A program made the position numbers and the translations under genes. The notes under the pieces were generated by a model, which had not been told where the DNA came from, did not search any database, and saw only the letters and a program-made list of their open reading frames with translations. 64,000 bases of DNA from assembly GCF_014042355.1 (NCBI RefSeq), contig NZ_JACEZU010000006.1, positions 1 through 64,000 on the forward strand. The letters run 5' to 3'. Origin of the DNA: Rugamonas apoptosis. GTDB lineage: Bacteria > Pseudomonadota > Gammaproteobacteria > Burkholderiales > Burkholderiaceae_D. Positions within the stretch are counted from its first letter, which is position 1, and each line of letters begins with the position of its first letter. Shown here piece by piece: positions 1 to 9,048 of this stretch.

Positions 1-1
1 T

Positions 2-88
2 CATCCGCATTCATCGTTGAAGTTGAAATCGCCTCGCATGTTCAGGAGGGAGCTGGCGCGCCGGGCTCAGGAAAACGGCGCTAACTAA
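2..88 (+). CDS. C-terminal end of an unidentified gene entering from the left
   Basis: The frame is open from the window edge to a TAA at 86-88 and ends in a basic, helical-looking tail (FRRELARRAQENGAN). It lies inside the integrase-bearing island, so it is probably an island gene. Too little is visible to name a family, and a chance open frame is possible. Confidence 0.25.
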   Translation, partial: HPHSSLKLKSPRMFRRELARRAQENGAN

Positions 89-191
89 GCGATAGGCTGT
101 GTCCGGCTATACGGGGGCAAGATCAGCTGCATTCATTACGTTGTGCGCAGGCAGTACAGCCAACGTGAGCGAGCCACTCAGAAAATTCTAT

Positions 192-365
192 ATGTATCAG
201 CATGCATGGGTGTTAATCCATTGCGAAGGCATGGGGTTCCGATTGCCTAAGAAACGCGATCTTGAGCGCATGGCTCTTACAGGCTCCCTGCCAGGCGAGG
301 ATGATGCAAGTGTCGCAGCTCGCCTTGAGCTGTTTAATTCGGTTGCGGAGTCTAGTCGGAAATAG
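192..365 (+). CDS. Small hypothetical island ORF (57 aa)
   Basis: An ATG at 192 opens 57 codons with a plausible soluble composition (RLPKKRDLERMALTGSLPGE, then a helical acidic tail). An in-frame GTG at 99 would lengthen it to 88 residues. No clear ribosome binding site precedes either start, and it overlaps the end of a long minus-strand open frame. I recognise no family. It may be a real small accessory gene or a decayed remnant. Confidence 0.25.
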   Translation: MYQHAWVLIHCEGMGFRLPKKRDLERMALTGSLPGEDDASVAARLELFNSVAESSRK

Positions 366-536
366 AGCGACAGCCTCAGCGGACGCTCTCCTTGTAGTGC
401 GCCCCCTTGCACGACTAGCGGCATGGAGCCTTGGTGCAAGGGGGCATAGCATTCGAATTGTTAATGAGCAATGGGAATCCCGCATGGTCGATGCATGATG
501 GCACTTTGCATGTGACTGCGCTAGAAGGGGGAAGAA

Positions 537-767
537 TTGGCGCTTACGATTTCCTTGCGGCTGAGCGGCAATTTTGAGCGCGATGTGGTTACAGTTTTGC
601 AGGAAGAATCTTCGGCAGGAATCATGCGAATATTCAGCGGAGACCGTTGGCCGAAGCTCCATTACAGTCCCTTTAAGGCCTGTGCTCGCCCCCAGCGCCT
701 CGAGTGCATTGGAGAGCATCGCCATCGCGGCTTCGTCTGTTTCCAGGGTATTCCTTAACTGAGCCAT
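537..767 (-). pseudogene. Possible AbiEi-like antitoxin remnant under a palindromic operator
   Basis: The start is well supported: GGAAG lies at 775-779, about eight bases upstream of the ATG at 765-767. The first 35 or so residues look coding (TDEAAMAMLSNALEALGAST, then GLKGTVMEL). That start resembles the opening helix of orphan AbiEi-type antitoxin proteins, but this is an impression, not a match. The frame stays open to 213, but from about residue 75 the composition no longer looks like protein and it overlaps another ORF. I read it as a truncated or decayed gene. The palindromes at 784-861 sit immediately upstream. Confidence 0.3.
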
Positions 768-783
768 TCAATCTTCCGCAGTT

Positions 784-861
784 TTCACGTTACGTGAATT
801 TTCACATTTCATGAAGAATTTTGGTCGTTTTCAAGAAAATCTGAAATTCACGGATCGTGAA
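784..861. promoter_or_regulatory. Three TTCACG-N3-CGTGAA palindromes (operator cluster)
   Basis: Exact inverted repeats TTCACG-TTA-CGTGAA (784-798) and TTCACG-GAT-CGTGAA (847-861) flank an imperfect copy, TTCACA-TTT-CATGAA (801-815). The first two copies start 17 bases apart. They lie just upstream of the minus-strand start at 767, in an AT-richer stretch, as expected for an autoregulator's operator. The cognate repressor is not identified. Confidence 0.55.
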
Positions 862-1121
862 AATAGGCAAAAGTTGAACGCAAACCAGAGAGAATACTCA
901 CCAAGCCAGTAGATGCAAAATATGCAACGCAGTAGCCACCACCCCGCCCTCCTGACTGGGCAATGAAAACCGACAACCAATTTCCAAATTGCAGCGTTGA
1001 GCAAACTCAACGCTTCGTGCGATACCCATAGGCCCATGTCATATCCCATAGCGTTCCCTCAAACGCTTACAACCGCGCAGGTCTTACCTTATTGAGAAGA
1101 CCTTTCGATAAGGAGATAAGT

Positions 1122-1427
1122 GTGGACACCAATAAACTCATACCGGGAACATGCCGCTTGATGCGCATACGCGAAGTACTGCAATTGTGCGGCTTCTCAC
1201 GCGCCACGCTGTACCGGGAGATCAAGCTGCACGCCTTCCCTGCACAGGTGAAGCTGTCAGCACGGTCTGTGGGCTGGCTGCAGGATGATGTGATGCAGTG
1301 GTTGGATGCGCGCATAGCGCAGCGCGGCCCGGCCTACCAGGCCTCCATACAGGTCGAATGCCACGACACCAAACGTGGGGCAGCAATTAAGCCTGCCCAC
1401 CGCCGGGCAACGGATAGATCGGAATGA
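1122..1427 (+). CDS. AlpA-family (excisionase-like) regulator
   Basis: The product is 101 residues. It carries a MerR/AlpA-type winged helix at about residues 14-68, with the typical order 'MRIREVLQLCGFSRATLYRE', a basic wing, then 'W..DDVMQWLDARIAQR'. The GTG start at 1122 is chosen because AAGGAGAT lies just upstream; the longer ATG frame from 1092 lacks a site. AlpA proteins act in P4-like satellites and islands as activators of integrase genes or as excisionases. Here it converges with the integrase, and their 3' ends overlap by about 41 bases. The tail after residue 70 is not conserved-looking. Confidence 0.8.
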   Translation: MDTNKLIPGTCRLMRIREVLQLCGFSRATLYREIKLHAFPAQVKLSARSVGWLQDDVMQWLDARIAQRGPAYQASIQVECHDTKRGAAIKPAHRRATDRSE

Positions 1428-2622
1428 CGTCGGCGCCAGCACGCAGCTTATCGAGGTAGTCGGCCCAGCGCTGCATCATCGCCTTGCGCGCTGGAAGGTG
1501 CGCCGTGCGATTGTAGGCACGCCCGTTTGGATCGATGACGCGGTGCGCCAGCTGGTGTTCGATAAGGTCCACGCGCTCATTCAGCACTTCATCAAGTATG
1601 GTTCGCGCGGTCGCGCGGAAGCCATGTGCGGTCATCACCTCTTTCGAGAAACCCATGCCCCGCAAGGCCGCATTGATGGTGTTCTCGCTCATACAGGCTT
1701 GCTCGGTGCGCAGACTAGGGAAGACAAACTTCCCGTGTCCCGTCACGCGATACAACTCCCGCAGGATCTCCACTGCCTGTGTGGGCAGAGGAACCATGTG
1801 CTCCAGCTTCATTTTCATCTTCGCCGCAGGGATACGCCATTCGGCCGCATCCAGATCGAATTCAGGCCATTCTGCGGCACGCAATTCGCCCGGACGCACG
1901 AACAGCATGGGGGTGAGCTTTAACGCCGACACCGCGACGATATGGCCGTTGTAGGCGTATATGGAGCGCAGCAGAACCGCTAGTTCCTTCGGTTCGGTGA
2001 TGGCGGCGAAGTTAGTGCGTGGTATCGCCACCAAAGCACCCTTCAGATCTGGCGTCACATCACGCTCCACCCAGCCAATCGCCACGCCATAGCGCAGGAT
2101 CTGGCCGCACACCTGCTTCATGCGGTGAGCCGAGTCGATGGCGCCGCGCGCTTCGACGCGTTGGATCACGCCCAGGATATCGCGCGGCCTGATGGCGGCT
2201 GCCGGCATGGAGCCAATGAAGGGAAAGAGATCGTGCTCCAGCCAGGCCTGCACCTTTTCTTGCGTTGCTGCGCGTCGGCTGACCGCCATCTTGGCCAGCC
2301 ACTGCAGCGCCAATGCCTCAAAGGTGTTTTTCTCGATGTCGTCCTGTAGCTCACTCAGATCGGGCTTCTTCGGTTTCGGATCGACACCTGCGCGCAGCAG
2401 CTTGCGCGCATCGGCGCATAACTCGCGCGCCTCCGCCAGAGAGACTTCGGGATAGATGCCGAGGGCCAGAGTCTTGTGCTTGCCCTTGTAGCGGTAATTC
2501 ATCCGCCAGTACTTATTTGCCTCTTTGATAAGCAAATATAAGGTGCGGCCATCGTTGTATTTGTCGCCGCTCGGCTTCCCGGAATGCTTGAGTTTCCGTA
2601 TGAAAAGATCGGTGAGTGGCAT
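1387..2622 (-). CDS. P4-type tyrosine integrase
   Basis: The protein is 411 residues with the DUF4102 arm-binding domain (about 1-85), a SAM-like core-binding domain (100-195) and the tyrosine recombinase domain (205-395). The catalytic set is visible: R243 in VRPGELR, H333-x-x-R336 in HGFR, H360 and the nucleophile Y370 in AYNRTAHL. ATG 2622 is chosen over upstream starts because GGGAGG precedes it and the conserved MPLTDLFIRKLK begins there. The gene lies about 200 bases from the 3' end of tRNA-Thr, the usual target of this family, so it probably drives integration of the island to the left. It appears intact. Confidence 0.93.
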   Translation of the reverse strand: MPLTDLFIRKLKHSGKPSGDKYNDGRTLYLLIKEANKYWRMNYRYKGKHKTLALGIYPEVSLAEARELCADARKLLRAGVDPKPKKPDLSELQDDIEKNTFEALALQWLAKMAVSRRAATQEKVQAWLEHDLFPFIGSMPAAAIRPRDILGVIQRVEARGAIDSAHRMKQVCGQILRYGVAIGWVERDVTPDLKGALVAIPRTNFAAITEPKELAVLLRSIYAYNGHIVAVSALKLTPMLFVRPGELRAAEWPEFDLDAAEWRIPAAKMKMKLEHMVPLPTQAVEILRELYRVTGHGKFVFPSLRTEQACMSENTINAALRGMGFSKEVMTAHGFRATARTILDEVLNERVDLIEHQLAHRVIDPNGRAYNRTAHLPARKAMMQRWADYLDKLRAGADVIPIYPLPGGGQA

Positions 2623-2760
2623 GGCTGCCTCCCGAAGGGACCTGGCGCCGATTGAGGGACATTTGAGGGACCTAAGCTCTGTGTGAGGGACCTGACGCCA
2701 ATTTTGTCCCTCATTTGTCGGAGATTTCATGGTACGCCGACGGATTTTCGAAGACAACAA

Positions 2761-2793
2761 AAAACCCGCTTCCCTATGACAGGAGCGGGTTTT
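2761..2793 (-). terminator. Hairpin terminator downstream of tRNA-Thr
   Basis: AAAACCCGCT (2761-2770) pairs with AGCGGGTTTT (2784-2793) across a 13-base loop. On the minus strand this is a stem ending in a U-rich arm, 33 bases past the tRNA 3' end. It lies on the island side of the presumed junction. Confidence 0.6.
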
Positions 2794-2845
2794 GATACTT
2801 CTTGGTACTACTTATTGCTGAGTTCTGGTGCCGCTTGCCGGAATC
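2794..2845. other. Presumed island/chromosome junction (att) at tRNA-Thr 3' end
   Basis: P4-type integrases recombine at tRNA 3' ends and usually restore the tRNA gene. The integrase lies on the 3' side of tRNA-Thr and only housekeeping genes lie on the other side, so one att copy should be here. The second copy is outside the window, so the core cannot be delimited. Confidence 0.45.
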
Positions 2846-2901
2846 GAACTGGCGACCTTTTCATTACGAATGAACTGCTCTACCAACTGAGCTAAAGCGG
2901 C
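2826..2901 (-). tRNA. tRNA-Thr (anticodon CGU)
   Basis: Reading the minus strand gives a full cloverleaf: acceptor GCCGCTT pairs with AAGCGGC, the D arm is GCTCAGTTGGTAGAGC, the anticodon loop is TTCGTAA with CGT at the centre, and the T arm contains GTTCGATTC. The discriminator is A at 2829 and CCA is encoded (2826-2828). The gene is 76 bases including CCA. Confidence 0.95.
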
Positions 2902-3025
2902 GAAGGCCCACATTCTAACAAACAATTCTCCCTATCCGCTAGTCCCCGATGCAAAATAATTCGAGACATTGAAAAATCATCATTGCATCGGGCGCACAAT
3001 AGGCTATACGGGGCTATGCGGCCGG

Positions 3026-4027
3026 TCAGCCCTGGTGGTAGCCCGTCACCACCGCCACCTCGTCGCGCGAGCCCAGGAACACGGGCACGCGCTGGTGCAG
3101 CTTGTGCGGGGCGATGTCGAGGATGCGCTGCTTGCCGTCGGTGGCCGCGCCGCCCGCCTGCTCGACGATGAAGGCCATCGGGTTCGCTTCATACATCAGG
3201 CGCAGTTTGCCCGGCATGGACGTGTCGCGCAGGTCGGCCGGGTACATGAAGATGCCGCCGCGGTTCAGGATGCGGTGCACATCGGCCACCATCGAGGCGA
3301 TCCAGCGCATGTTGAAGTTGGTGCCGCGCGGGCCCGTGTCGCCAGCCAGCAGCTCTTGCACGTAGCGCTGCACGGGCGGGTGCCAGTGGCGCATGTTGGA
3401 CATGTTGATGGCGAATTCCTTGGTCTTGGCCGGAATCTGCATGTCGCGCTGGGTCAGCACCCAGGAACCCATCTCGCGGTCCAGCGTGAAGCAGTTCACG
3501 CCATGGCCGGTGGTCAGCACCAGCATGGTCTGCGGGCCGTACACGGCGTAGCCGGCGGCCACTTGCTTGCTGCCGGCCTGCATGAAGTCGGCCTCGGTCG
3601 GTTCGCCCATGCCTTCCGGCGCCTTGAGCACGGAGAAGATGGTGCCGATCGAGACGTTGACGTCGATGTTGGAGGAGCCGTCCAGTGGATCGAACAGCAG
3701 CATGTATTCGCCCTTGGGATAGCGGTTCGGGATCGGGTGGATCGATTCCATTTCTTCCGACGCCATGGCCGCCAGGTGGCCGCCCCATTCGTTCGCTTCC
3801 AGCAGGATTTCGTTGGAGATGATGTCGAGCTTCTTCTGCACTTCGCCCTGGACGTTTTCCGTGTCGGCCGTGCCGAGCACTTCGCCCAGCGCGCCCTTGC
3901 CCACCGAGTGGCTGATGGTCTTGCAGGCGCGCGCGACCACTTCGATCAGCAGGCGCAGTTCGGCCGGGATCGTGTTGTTTTGTCGCTGTTCTTCGACCAG
4001 GTATTGCGTGAGGCTGATGCGTTTCAT
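3026..4027 (-). CDS. fbp: Fructose-1,6-bisphosphatase class I
   Basis: This 333-residue cytosolic enzyme hydrolyses fructose 1,6-bisphosphate in gluconeogenesis. The metal-binding glutamates E91-E92 and the signature [11 protein letters not shown] (residues 112-122) are present, and the length is normal for class I. It lies 38 bases downstream of pepN on the same strand, so the two are probably co-transcribed. A long open frame on the opposite strand is a GC-rich shadow. Confidence 0.97.
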   Translation of the reverse strand: MKRISLTQYLVEEQRQNNTIPAELRLLIEVVARACKTISHSVGKGALGEVLGTADTENVQGEVQKKLDIISNEILLEANEWGGHLAAMASEEMESIHPIPNRYPKGEYMLLFDPLDGSSNIDVNVSIGTIFSVLKAPEGMGEPTEADFMQAGSKQVAAGYAVYGPQTMLVLTTGHGVNCFTLDREMGSWVLTQRDMQIPAKTKEFAINMSNMRHWHPPVQRYVQELLAGDTGPRGTNFNMRWIASMVADVHRILNRGGIFMYPADLRDTSMPGKLRLMYEANPMAFIVEQAGGAATDGKQRILDIAPHKLHQRVPVFLGSRDEVAVVTGYHQG

Positions 4028-4065
4028 GGATTCCCTTATTTAGTCAAAATACTCAGTCAAAATAC

Positions 4066-6723
4066 TTAGTTGGACAGCGCTTTGCTGATCACTTCCAGCA
4101 CGTCGTTGGACAGCTTGGAGCGCGCTGCCACCCGTTCGAGCGCATGGCGCATGTGCACCTGCAGCGCAGGCACGTAACGGCGCCAGCGGTCCATGCTGCG
4201 CGCCAGGCGGGCCGCCACTTGCGGGTTGATCTTGTCGAGCGCGATCACCTGCTCGGCCCAGAAGTCGTAGCCGCTGCCGTCGGCCGCGTGGAACTGCGGT
4301 GGATTGGCGTTGGCGAAGTTGAACAGCAGGCTGCGCGCGCGGTTCGGATTCTTCAGCGTGAAGGCGGGATGCAGCATCAGCTGGCGCACGGCCGCCACGT
4401 CGGTGCCGGGGGCGGCGGCCTGCATGGCGAACCATTTGTCGACCACCAGCGCTTCCTGTTCGAAGTCGGCGTAGAAGCTGGCCAGGCTGGCGCTGGCGTC
4501 GGCGCCGCTGTGGATCAGGGCTGCCAGCGCTGCGGCGCGGTCGGTCATGTTGGTGGCTTGTTCGAACTGCTGGCGGGCCAGCGCCAGGTCCGCATCCTGC
4601 GGTGCGATCAGCAGGTAGGCCAGCGCCAGGTTCTTCAGCGCGCGCTTGCCGGCCGAGACGGCGTCCGGGCTGTAGTCGCCGGGGGTCTGGTTGGCGTGGT
4701 ACTGGGCCAGCAGTTCCGGGCGCAGCGCGGCGCCGATGGTGCGGCGCATGAACTGGCGCGCGCCATGGATGGCTTGCGGGTCGACCACCGGCACCTGTTC
4801 GGCGATGATGGTTTCCGACGGCAGGATCAGGGCCAGTTCGCGGAAGGCCGGGTCCAGCGTGTCGTCCGTCAGCACGTTGCGGAAGGCGGCGATGAAGGTG
4901 TCGTCCAGCGCCAGCGTGTCGCCGGCGGCCACGGCGCTGGTCAGCACCAGCAGGCGTTCCATGGCCAGCCGCTGGCCAGCTTCCCAGCGGTTGACGGGGT
5001 CGCTGTCGTGGCTGAACAGGTGCAGCAGTTCGGCGTCCGTGTAGTCGTATTCCAGCACCACGGGCGCGGAGAAGCCGCGCAGCAGCGATGGCGTGGGCTT
5101 CTGGTCGATGCCCTTGAAGCGGAAGGTTTGCGTGGCCTCCGTCAGTTCCAGCACCACGGTGGTGGGCGCGTGCTTGGGCGACGGTGCGCCTTCCAGCCGC
5201 AACAACAAGTCCTTGCCGTTCGCGTCCAGCAGGCCCACGGCCACGGGGATGTGGAACGGCAGCTTGTCCGGCTGGCCGGCCGTGGCCGGGCAGTGCTGGC
5301 TGAGCGTGATCTCGTAGCAGCGCGCGGCCACGTCGTAGCGCGTGCTGGCCGTCACCACGGGGGTGCCGGCCTGGCTGTACCAGCGTTCGAACTGGGTCAG
5401 GTCGCGGCCGTTGGCGTCGGCCATGGCGGCGCGGAAGTCGTCGCATTCCACGGCCTGGCCGTCGTGCCGTTCAAAGTACAGGTCCATGCCCTTGCGGAAG
5501 CCGTCGCGGCCCAACAGGGTCTGGTACATGCGCACCACTTCGGCGCCCTTTTCATACACGGTCACCGTGTAGAAGTTGTTGATCTCGACGAACGAGTCGG
5601 GCCGCACCGGGTGCGCCATGGGGCCGGCGTCTTCCGGGAACTGGGCCTGGCGCAGCGTGCGCACCTGGTCGATGCGGGTCACGGCGCGGCCGGTGTCGGT
5701 GCCGATCATGTCGGCCGAGAATTCCTGGTCGCGGAATACGGTCAGGCCTTCCTTGAGCGACAGCTGGAACCAGTCGCGGCACGTCACGCGGTTGCCGGTC
5801 CAGTTGTGGAAGTATTCGTGGCCCACCACCGCTTCGATGCCGGCGTAGTCGACGTCGGTCGCCACGCGCGAATTGGCCAGCACGTACTTGGTGTTGAAGA
5901 TGTTCAGGCCCTTGTTTTCCATGGCGCCCATGTTGAAGTCGCCCACGGCGACGATCATGAAGCGGTCCAGGTCCAGTTCCAGGCCAAAGCGTTCCTCGTC
6001 CCAGCGGATCGAGTTCTTCAGCGACTGCATGGCGTAGTCGGTCTTGTCGAGGTTACCCTCCTCCACCCACACCTGCAGCAGCACTTCGCGGCCGGACTTG
6101 AGCGTGTAGCGCTCTTCCTGGCATACGAGGCGGGCCGCCACCAGCGCGAACAGATAGGACGGTTTCTTGAACGGGTCTTCCCACTTGGCGTAGTGGCGGC
6201 CGTCGCCCAAGTCGCCTTCCTCGATCAGGTTACCGTTCGACAGCAGCACGGGGTACAACTGCTTGTCGGCCCGCAGCATCACCGTGTATTTCGCCATCAC
6301 GTCCGGACGGTCGGGGAAATAGGTGATGCGGCGGAAGCCTTCAGCCTCGCACTGGGTGAAGAAATTGCCGTTCGAGACGTACAGGCCCGACAAGGTGGTG
6401 TTCTTCACGGGCGCGCACAGGGTTTCGATTTCCAGCACCACGTCGGCCGGGGCCTTGGGGATGGTCAGCGACGAAGGCGTGAGCCGGTACTGGCTGGCCG
6501 TCAGCGCCTTGCCGTTCAGGCGCACTTGCACCAGTTCGATTTCCTCGCCGTGCAGCACAATGTCGCGGCTCTTGCTGGCCGGATTGCGGTGCAGGGTGAT
6601 GCGGTTGGCGACGATGGTGCGGGCCGGATCGAGGTCGAAGCCCAGTTCGACGGTGTCGACCAGGTAGGCTGGCGCGGTGTAATCCTTGCGGAAGATGGTC
6701 TGGGGGCTGCTGTCTGTGCGCAT
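4066..6723 (-). CDS. pepN: Aminopeptidase N (M1 family)
   Basis: This 885-residue zinc aminopeptidase removes N-terminal residues from peptides in the cytoplasm. From the chosen start, the GAMEN exopeptidase motif is at about 266-270. The zinc site HEYFH is at 302-306, with the third ligand in SLKEGLT (E325). The C-terminal half is the helical ERAP-like domain. The start at 6723 (MRTDSSPQTIFRKDY) matches the usual start of bacterial PepN; a TTG nine codons upstream is possible. No strong ribosome site marks either. It heads a probable pepN-fbp unit. Confidence 0.96.
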   Translation of the reverse strand: MRTDSSPQTIFRKDYTAPAYLVDTVELGFDLDPARTIVANRITLHRNPASKSRDIVLHGEEIELVQVRLNGKALTASQYRLTPSSLTIPKAPADVVLEIETLCAPVKNTTLSGLYVSNGNFFTQCEAEGFRRITYFPDRPDVMAKYTVMLRADKQLYPVLLSNGNLIEEGDLGDGRHYAKWEDPFKKPSYLFALVAARLVCQEERYTLKSGREVLLQVWVEEGNLDKTDYAMQSLKNSIRWDEERFGLELDLDRFMIVAVGDFNMGAMENKGLNIFNTKYVLANSRVATDVDYAGIEAVVGHEYFHNWTGNRVTCRDWFQLSLKEGLTVFRDQEFSADMIGTDTGRAVTRIDQVRTLRQAQFPEDAGPMAHPVRPDSFVEINNFYTVTVYEKGAEVVRMYQTLLGRDGFRKGMDLYFERHDGQAVECDDFRAAMADANGRDLTQFERWYSQAGTPVVTASTRYDVAARCYEITLSQHCPATAGQPDKLPFHIPVAVGLLDANGKDLLLRLEGAPSPKHAPTTVVLELTEATQTFRFKGIDQKPTPSLLRGFSAPVVLEYDYTDAELLHLFSHDSDPVNRWEAGQRLAMERLLVLTSAVAAGDTLALDDTFIAAFRNVLTDDTLDPAFRELALILPSETIIAEQVPVVDPQAIHGARQFMRRTIGAALRPELLAQYHANQTPGDYSPDAVSAGKRALKNLALAYLLIAPQDADLALARQQFEQATNMTDRAAALAALIHSGADASASLASFYADFEQEALVVDKWFAMQAAAPGTDVAAVRQLMLHPAFTLKNPNRARSLLFNFANANPPQFHAADGSGYDFWAEQVIALDKINPQVAARLARSMDRWRRYVPALQVHMRHALERVAARSKLSNDVLEVISKALSN

Positions 6724-6916
6724 GGGAGCTCTGGTAGGAGGCGGGATCAAGGGGCTATTTTACCAATACCGGGCCCGGCGCGAGACGTTTTGACCGATGG
6801 GAACGTGGATAAGTTGCAGGTTTCCCTCCGCCGGTAACATTCTGTAATAATCATGCGCTAACGACAACTTCGTCGTAGACTGAATGATGGAACATTCATT
6901 GTGGAAGGGCAACGTC

Positions 6917-7612
6917 ATGAAATCTTTCGCCATAGTGGCGGCTGCCGCCACCCTGTTGTTGAGCGGCTGCGCGACGACCATACGTAGCGACGTGACCGCT
7001 TTCAACGACTGGCCGGCGGACCTGCACAACAAAGCCTACGTGTTCAGCGCGCCACCGCCCAACGAGGACACGCTGGAATACCGCAGCTATCAAGTCTTGG
7101 TCAGCAACGAGCTGGGCAAACTGGGCTTCAAACAGGCGGCCGACGGCGTGCACGCCGGCTTGCTGGTGGGGATGCGCTTCAAGACCGTGGACCAGCCGAT
7201 CCGCGTGCTGATGGCCACCGACCCGTTCTGGCCCGGCCCGTATTGGGGACCAGGCTGGGGCCGCTACCCCTACCATCGCTACGGCTACCGTCCATTCTTC
7301 TATGACCCCATGTTCTACGGCCCGATGGAAGTGGAGGAAGGTGTGCGCCACCAGTACGAGCGTCAGCTCAACATCACCATCAATTCGGATACGGGGCGCA
7401 AGCTGTACGACGTCACCGTGCACAACGTGAGCCGGGTGCAGGCCACGCCGCATGTGATGCCGGCGCTGGTGCAAAGCGCGTTCACCGGCTTCCCCGGCCA
7501 GAGCGGCGTGCCGCATCAGGTCGAGCTGAAGATCGATGCGAAAATGCTGGAAGACGAAGCACCAGCCGTGCCGGCGGCGGCGCAGAAGGAAGCGCCGCCC
7601 GCCGTCAAATAA
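6917..7612 (+). CDS. DUF4136 lipoprotein
   Basis: The 231-residue precursor has a short basic N-terminus, a hydrophobic core and the lipobox LLSGC with the lipidated cysteine at residue 18. The body follows the DUF4136 pattern: 'YRSYQVLVSNELGKLGF' early and a late 'VTVHN' strand. In between is an unusual stretch rich in Pro, Gly, Trp and Tyr (about residues 100-140). ATG 6917 is preferred over 6884 because GGAAGGG lies ten bases upstream. It should be envelope-anchored; its role is unknown. It is divergent from pepN. Confidence 0.85.
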   Translation: MKSFAIVAAAATLLLSGCATTIRSDVTAFNDWPADLHNKAYVFSAPPPNEDTLEYRSYQVLVSNELGKLGFKQAADGVHAGLLVGMRFKTVDQPIRVLMATDPFWPGPYWGPGWGRYPYHRYGYRPFFYDPMFYGPMEVEEGVRHQYERQLNITINSDTGRKLYDVTVHNVSRVQATPHVMPALVQSAFTGFPGQSGVPHQVELKIDAKMLEDEAPAVPAAAQKEAPPAVK

Positions 7613-7627
7613 GCGTTACCGGGTCGT

Positions 7628-8602
7628 TCAAGGCAAGAGGATGGACGACCCCATCGTCTTGCGCGACTCCAGGTCGATATGGGCTTGCGCCACGTCGGCC
7701 AGGTTGTAGCGCTGGTGCACCGGCACCTTCACTTCACCGCTGCCGACCACGCCGAACAGCGACGTTGCCGCCGCTTCCAGGTCTTCCCGCTTGGCCGTGT
7801 AGTTCATCAGCGAAGGCCGCGTGATGAACAGCGAACCGCGCGACGCCAGCTCACTGAGGCTGAACGGCGGCACCGGGCCGGACGCGTTGCCGAAGCTGAC
7901 CATCATGCCCAGCGGCGCCAGGCAATCGAGCGAAGCCGTGAAGGTATCCTTGCCGATCGAGTCGTACACGACGGACACGCCCTTGCCGCCCGTGATCTCG
8001 CGCACCCGCTCCACGAAGTTCTCCGTGTTGTAGTTGATGACGTGGGCCGCGCCGTTGGCCCGCGCCAGCGCCGCCTTCTGGTCCGAGCCCACGGTGCCGA
8101 TCAGGTTCACGCCCAGCACCCGCGCCCACTGGCAGGCGATCAATCCCACGCCGCCGGCGGCCGCGTGGAACAGGATGGTGTCGCCCGCCTTGAGCGCCAC
8201 CGTGCGGTGGAACAGATACTGCACCGTCAGCCCTTGCAGCATCATGGCGGCCGCCGTCTCGAACGGAATATGCTCGGGCAGCACCAGCAGCGCGGCGGCC
8301 GGCATGTTGCGGGCCTGCGCGTACGAGCCGATGGGCCGGCCCGCGTAAGCCACGCGGTCGCCCACCTTGACGTGGGTGACGCCGGGACCAACCGCCTCCA
8401 CCACGCCCGCCCCTTCCATGCCCAGCCCGGCCGGCAGCGGCTGCGGATACAGCCCGGTGCGGAAATACACGTCGATAAAGTTGACGCCGATCGCCTCGTG
8501 CCGCACCTGCGCTTCGCCGGGGCCGGGCGGCGCCAGCGTCACATCGACCAGCTCCATCACTTCCGGCCCGCCGGTGCGGGTCATCTGTATCACTTTCGTC
8601 AT
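7628..8602 (-). CDS. Zinc-independent quinone oxidoreductase (zeta-crystallin type)
   Basis: The 324-residue MDR-superfamily protein has a GroES-like half (about 1-120) and a Rossmann half with HAAAGGVGLIA near residue 145. No structural zinc cysteine cluster is present, which fits the QOR/zeta-crystallin branch using NADPH and quinones. Typical motifs include GVNFIDVYFRTGLY and YDSIGKDTF. The gene is transcribed away from mgsA with about 25 bases between them, so mgsA, this gene and the upstream transporter may be one unit. The qorA identity is likely but not unique. Confidence 0.9.
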   Translation of the reverse strand: MTKVIQMTRTGGPEVMELVDVTLAPPGPGEAQVRHEAIGVNFIDVYFRTGLYPQPLPAGLGMEGAGVVEAVGPGVTHVKVGDRVAYAGRPIGSYAQARNMPAAALLVLPEHIPFETAAAMMLQGLTVQYLFHRTVALKAGDTILFHAAAGGVGLIACQWARVLGVNLIGTVGSDQKAALARANGAAHVINYNTENFVERVREITGGKGVSVVYDSIGKDTFTASLDCLAPLGMMVSFGNASGPVPPFSLSELASRGSLFITRPSLMNYTAKREDLEAAATSLFGVVGSGEVKVPVHQRYNLADVAQAHIDLESRKTMGSSILLP

Positions 8603-8627
8603 GCCGGCCTCCGTATGGTGATCAGGT

Positions 8628-9011
8628 TCAAGGCTGCGCGCGCAGCTGCAATTGGGACAGTACCAGATGTGCCGACGCCATGTTGGTGGCGCACGGCGTA
8701 TTGTGCACGTCGCAGGCGCGCACCAGCGCGTTGATGTCCGGTTCGTGCGGCTGCGGCGTCATCGGGTCGCGCAGGAAGATCACGCAATCGATCATGCCTT
8801 CCACCAACAGCGAGCCGATCTGCAAGTCGCCGCCGAACGGACCGGAATGCTTGCGCTCCACCTGCAGCCCCACTTCGTTGACCAGACGGCCGCCCGTGGT
8901 ACCGGTGGCCACCAGCGAGCACGTGGCGAGGAAGTCGCGGTATTCCGTGGCCAGCGCGATCATGTCGTCTTTTTTCTTGTCGTGGGCAATCAGGGCGATG
9001 CGGGTTTTCAT
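8628..9011 (-). CDS. mgsA: Methylglyoxal synthase
   Basis: This 127-residue enzyme converts dihydroxyacetone phosphate to methylglyoxal and phosphate, the bypass of lower glycolysis. It shows the phosphate-binding GTTGG, the active-site [10 protein letters not shown] and the 'FLRDP...HEPDINAL' block, and the length is near normal. Start [13 protein letters not shown] at 9011 is preferred to an upstream ATG at 9041, which would nearly abut the preceding stop. It lies between a DMT transporter and a quinone reductase on the same strand. Confidence 0.95.
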   Translation of the reverse strand: MKTRIALIAHDKKKDDMIALATEYRDFLATCSLVATGTTGGRLVNEVGLQVERKHSGPFGGDLQIGSLLVEGMIDCVIFLRDPMTPQPHEPDINALVRACDVHNTPCATNMASAHLVLSQLQLRAQP

Positions 9012-9048
9012 AGCGTGATCCAAGGTTGGGGTGAAAGACAAGGTAAGG

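Noticed and set aside
831..1049. 72-codon minus-strand open frame in the island
   Set aside because: It overlaps the operator palindromes, has no ribosome site and an odd Trp/Cys/Phe-rich composition.
2969..6837. Long plus-strand open frames opposite fbp and pepN
   Set aside because: They are His/Arg/Gly-rich shadows of two well-recognised enzymes and show no motif of their own.
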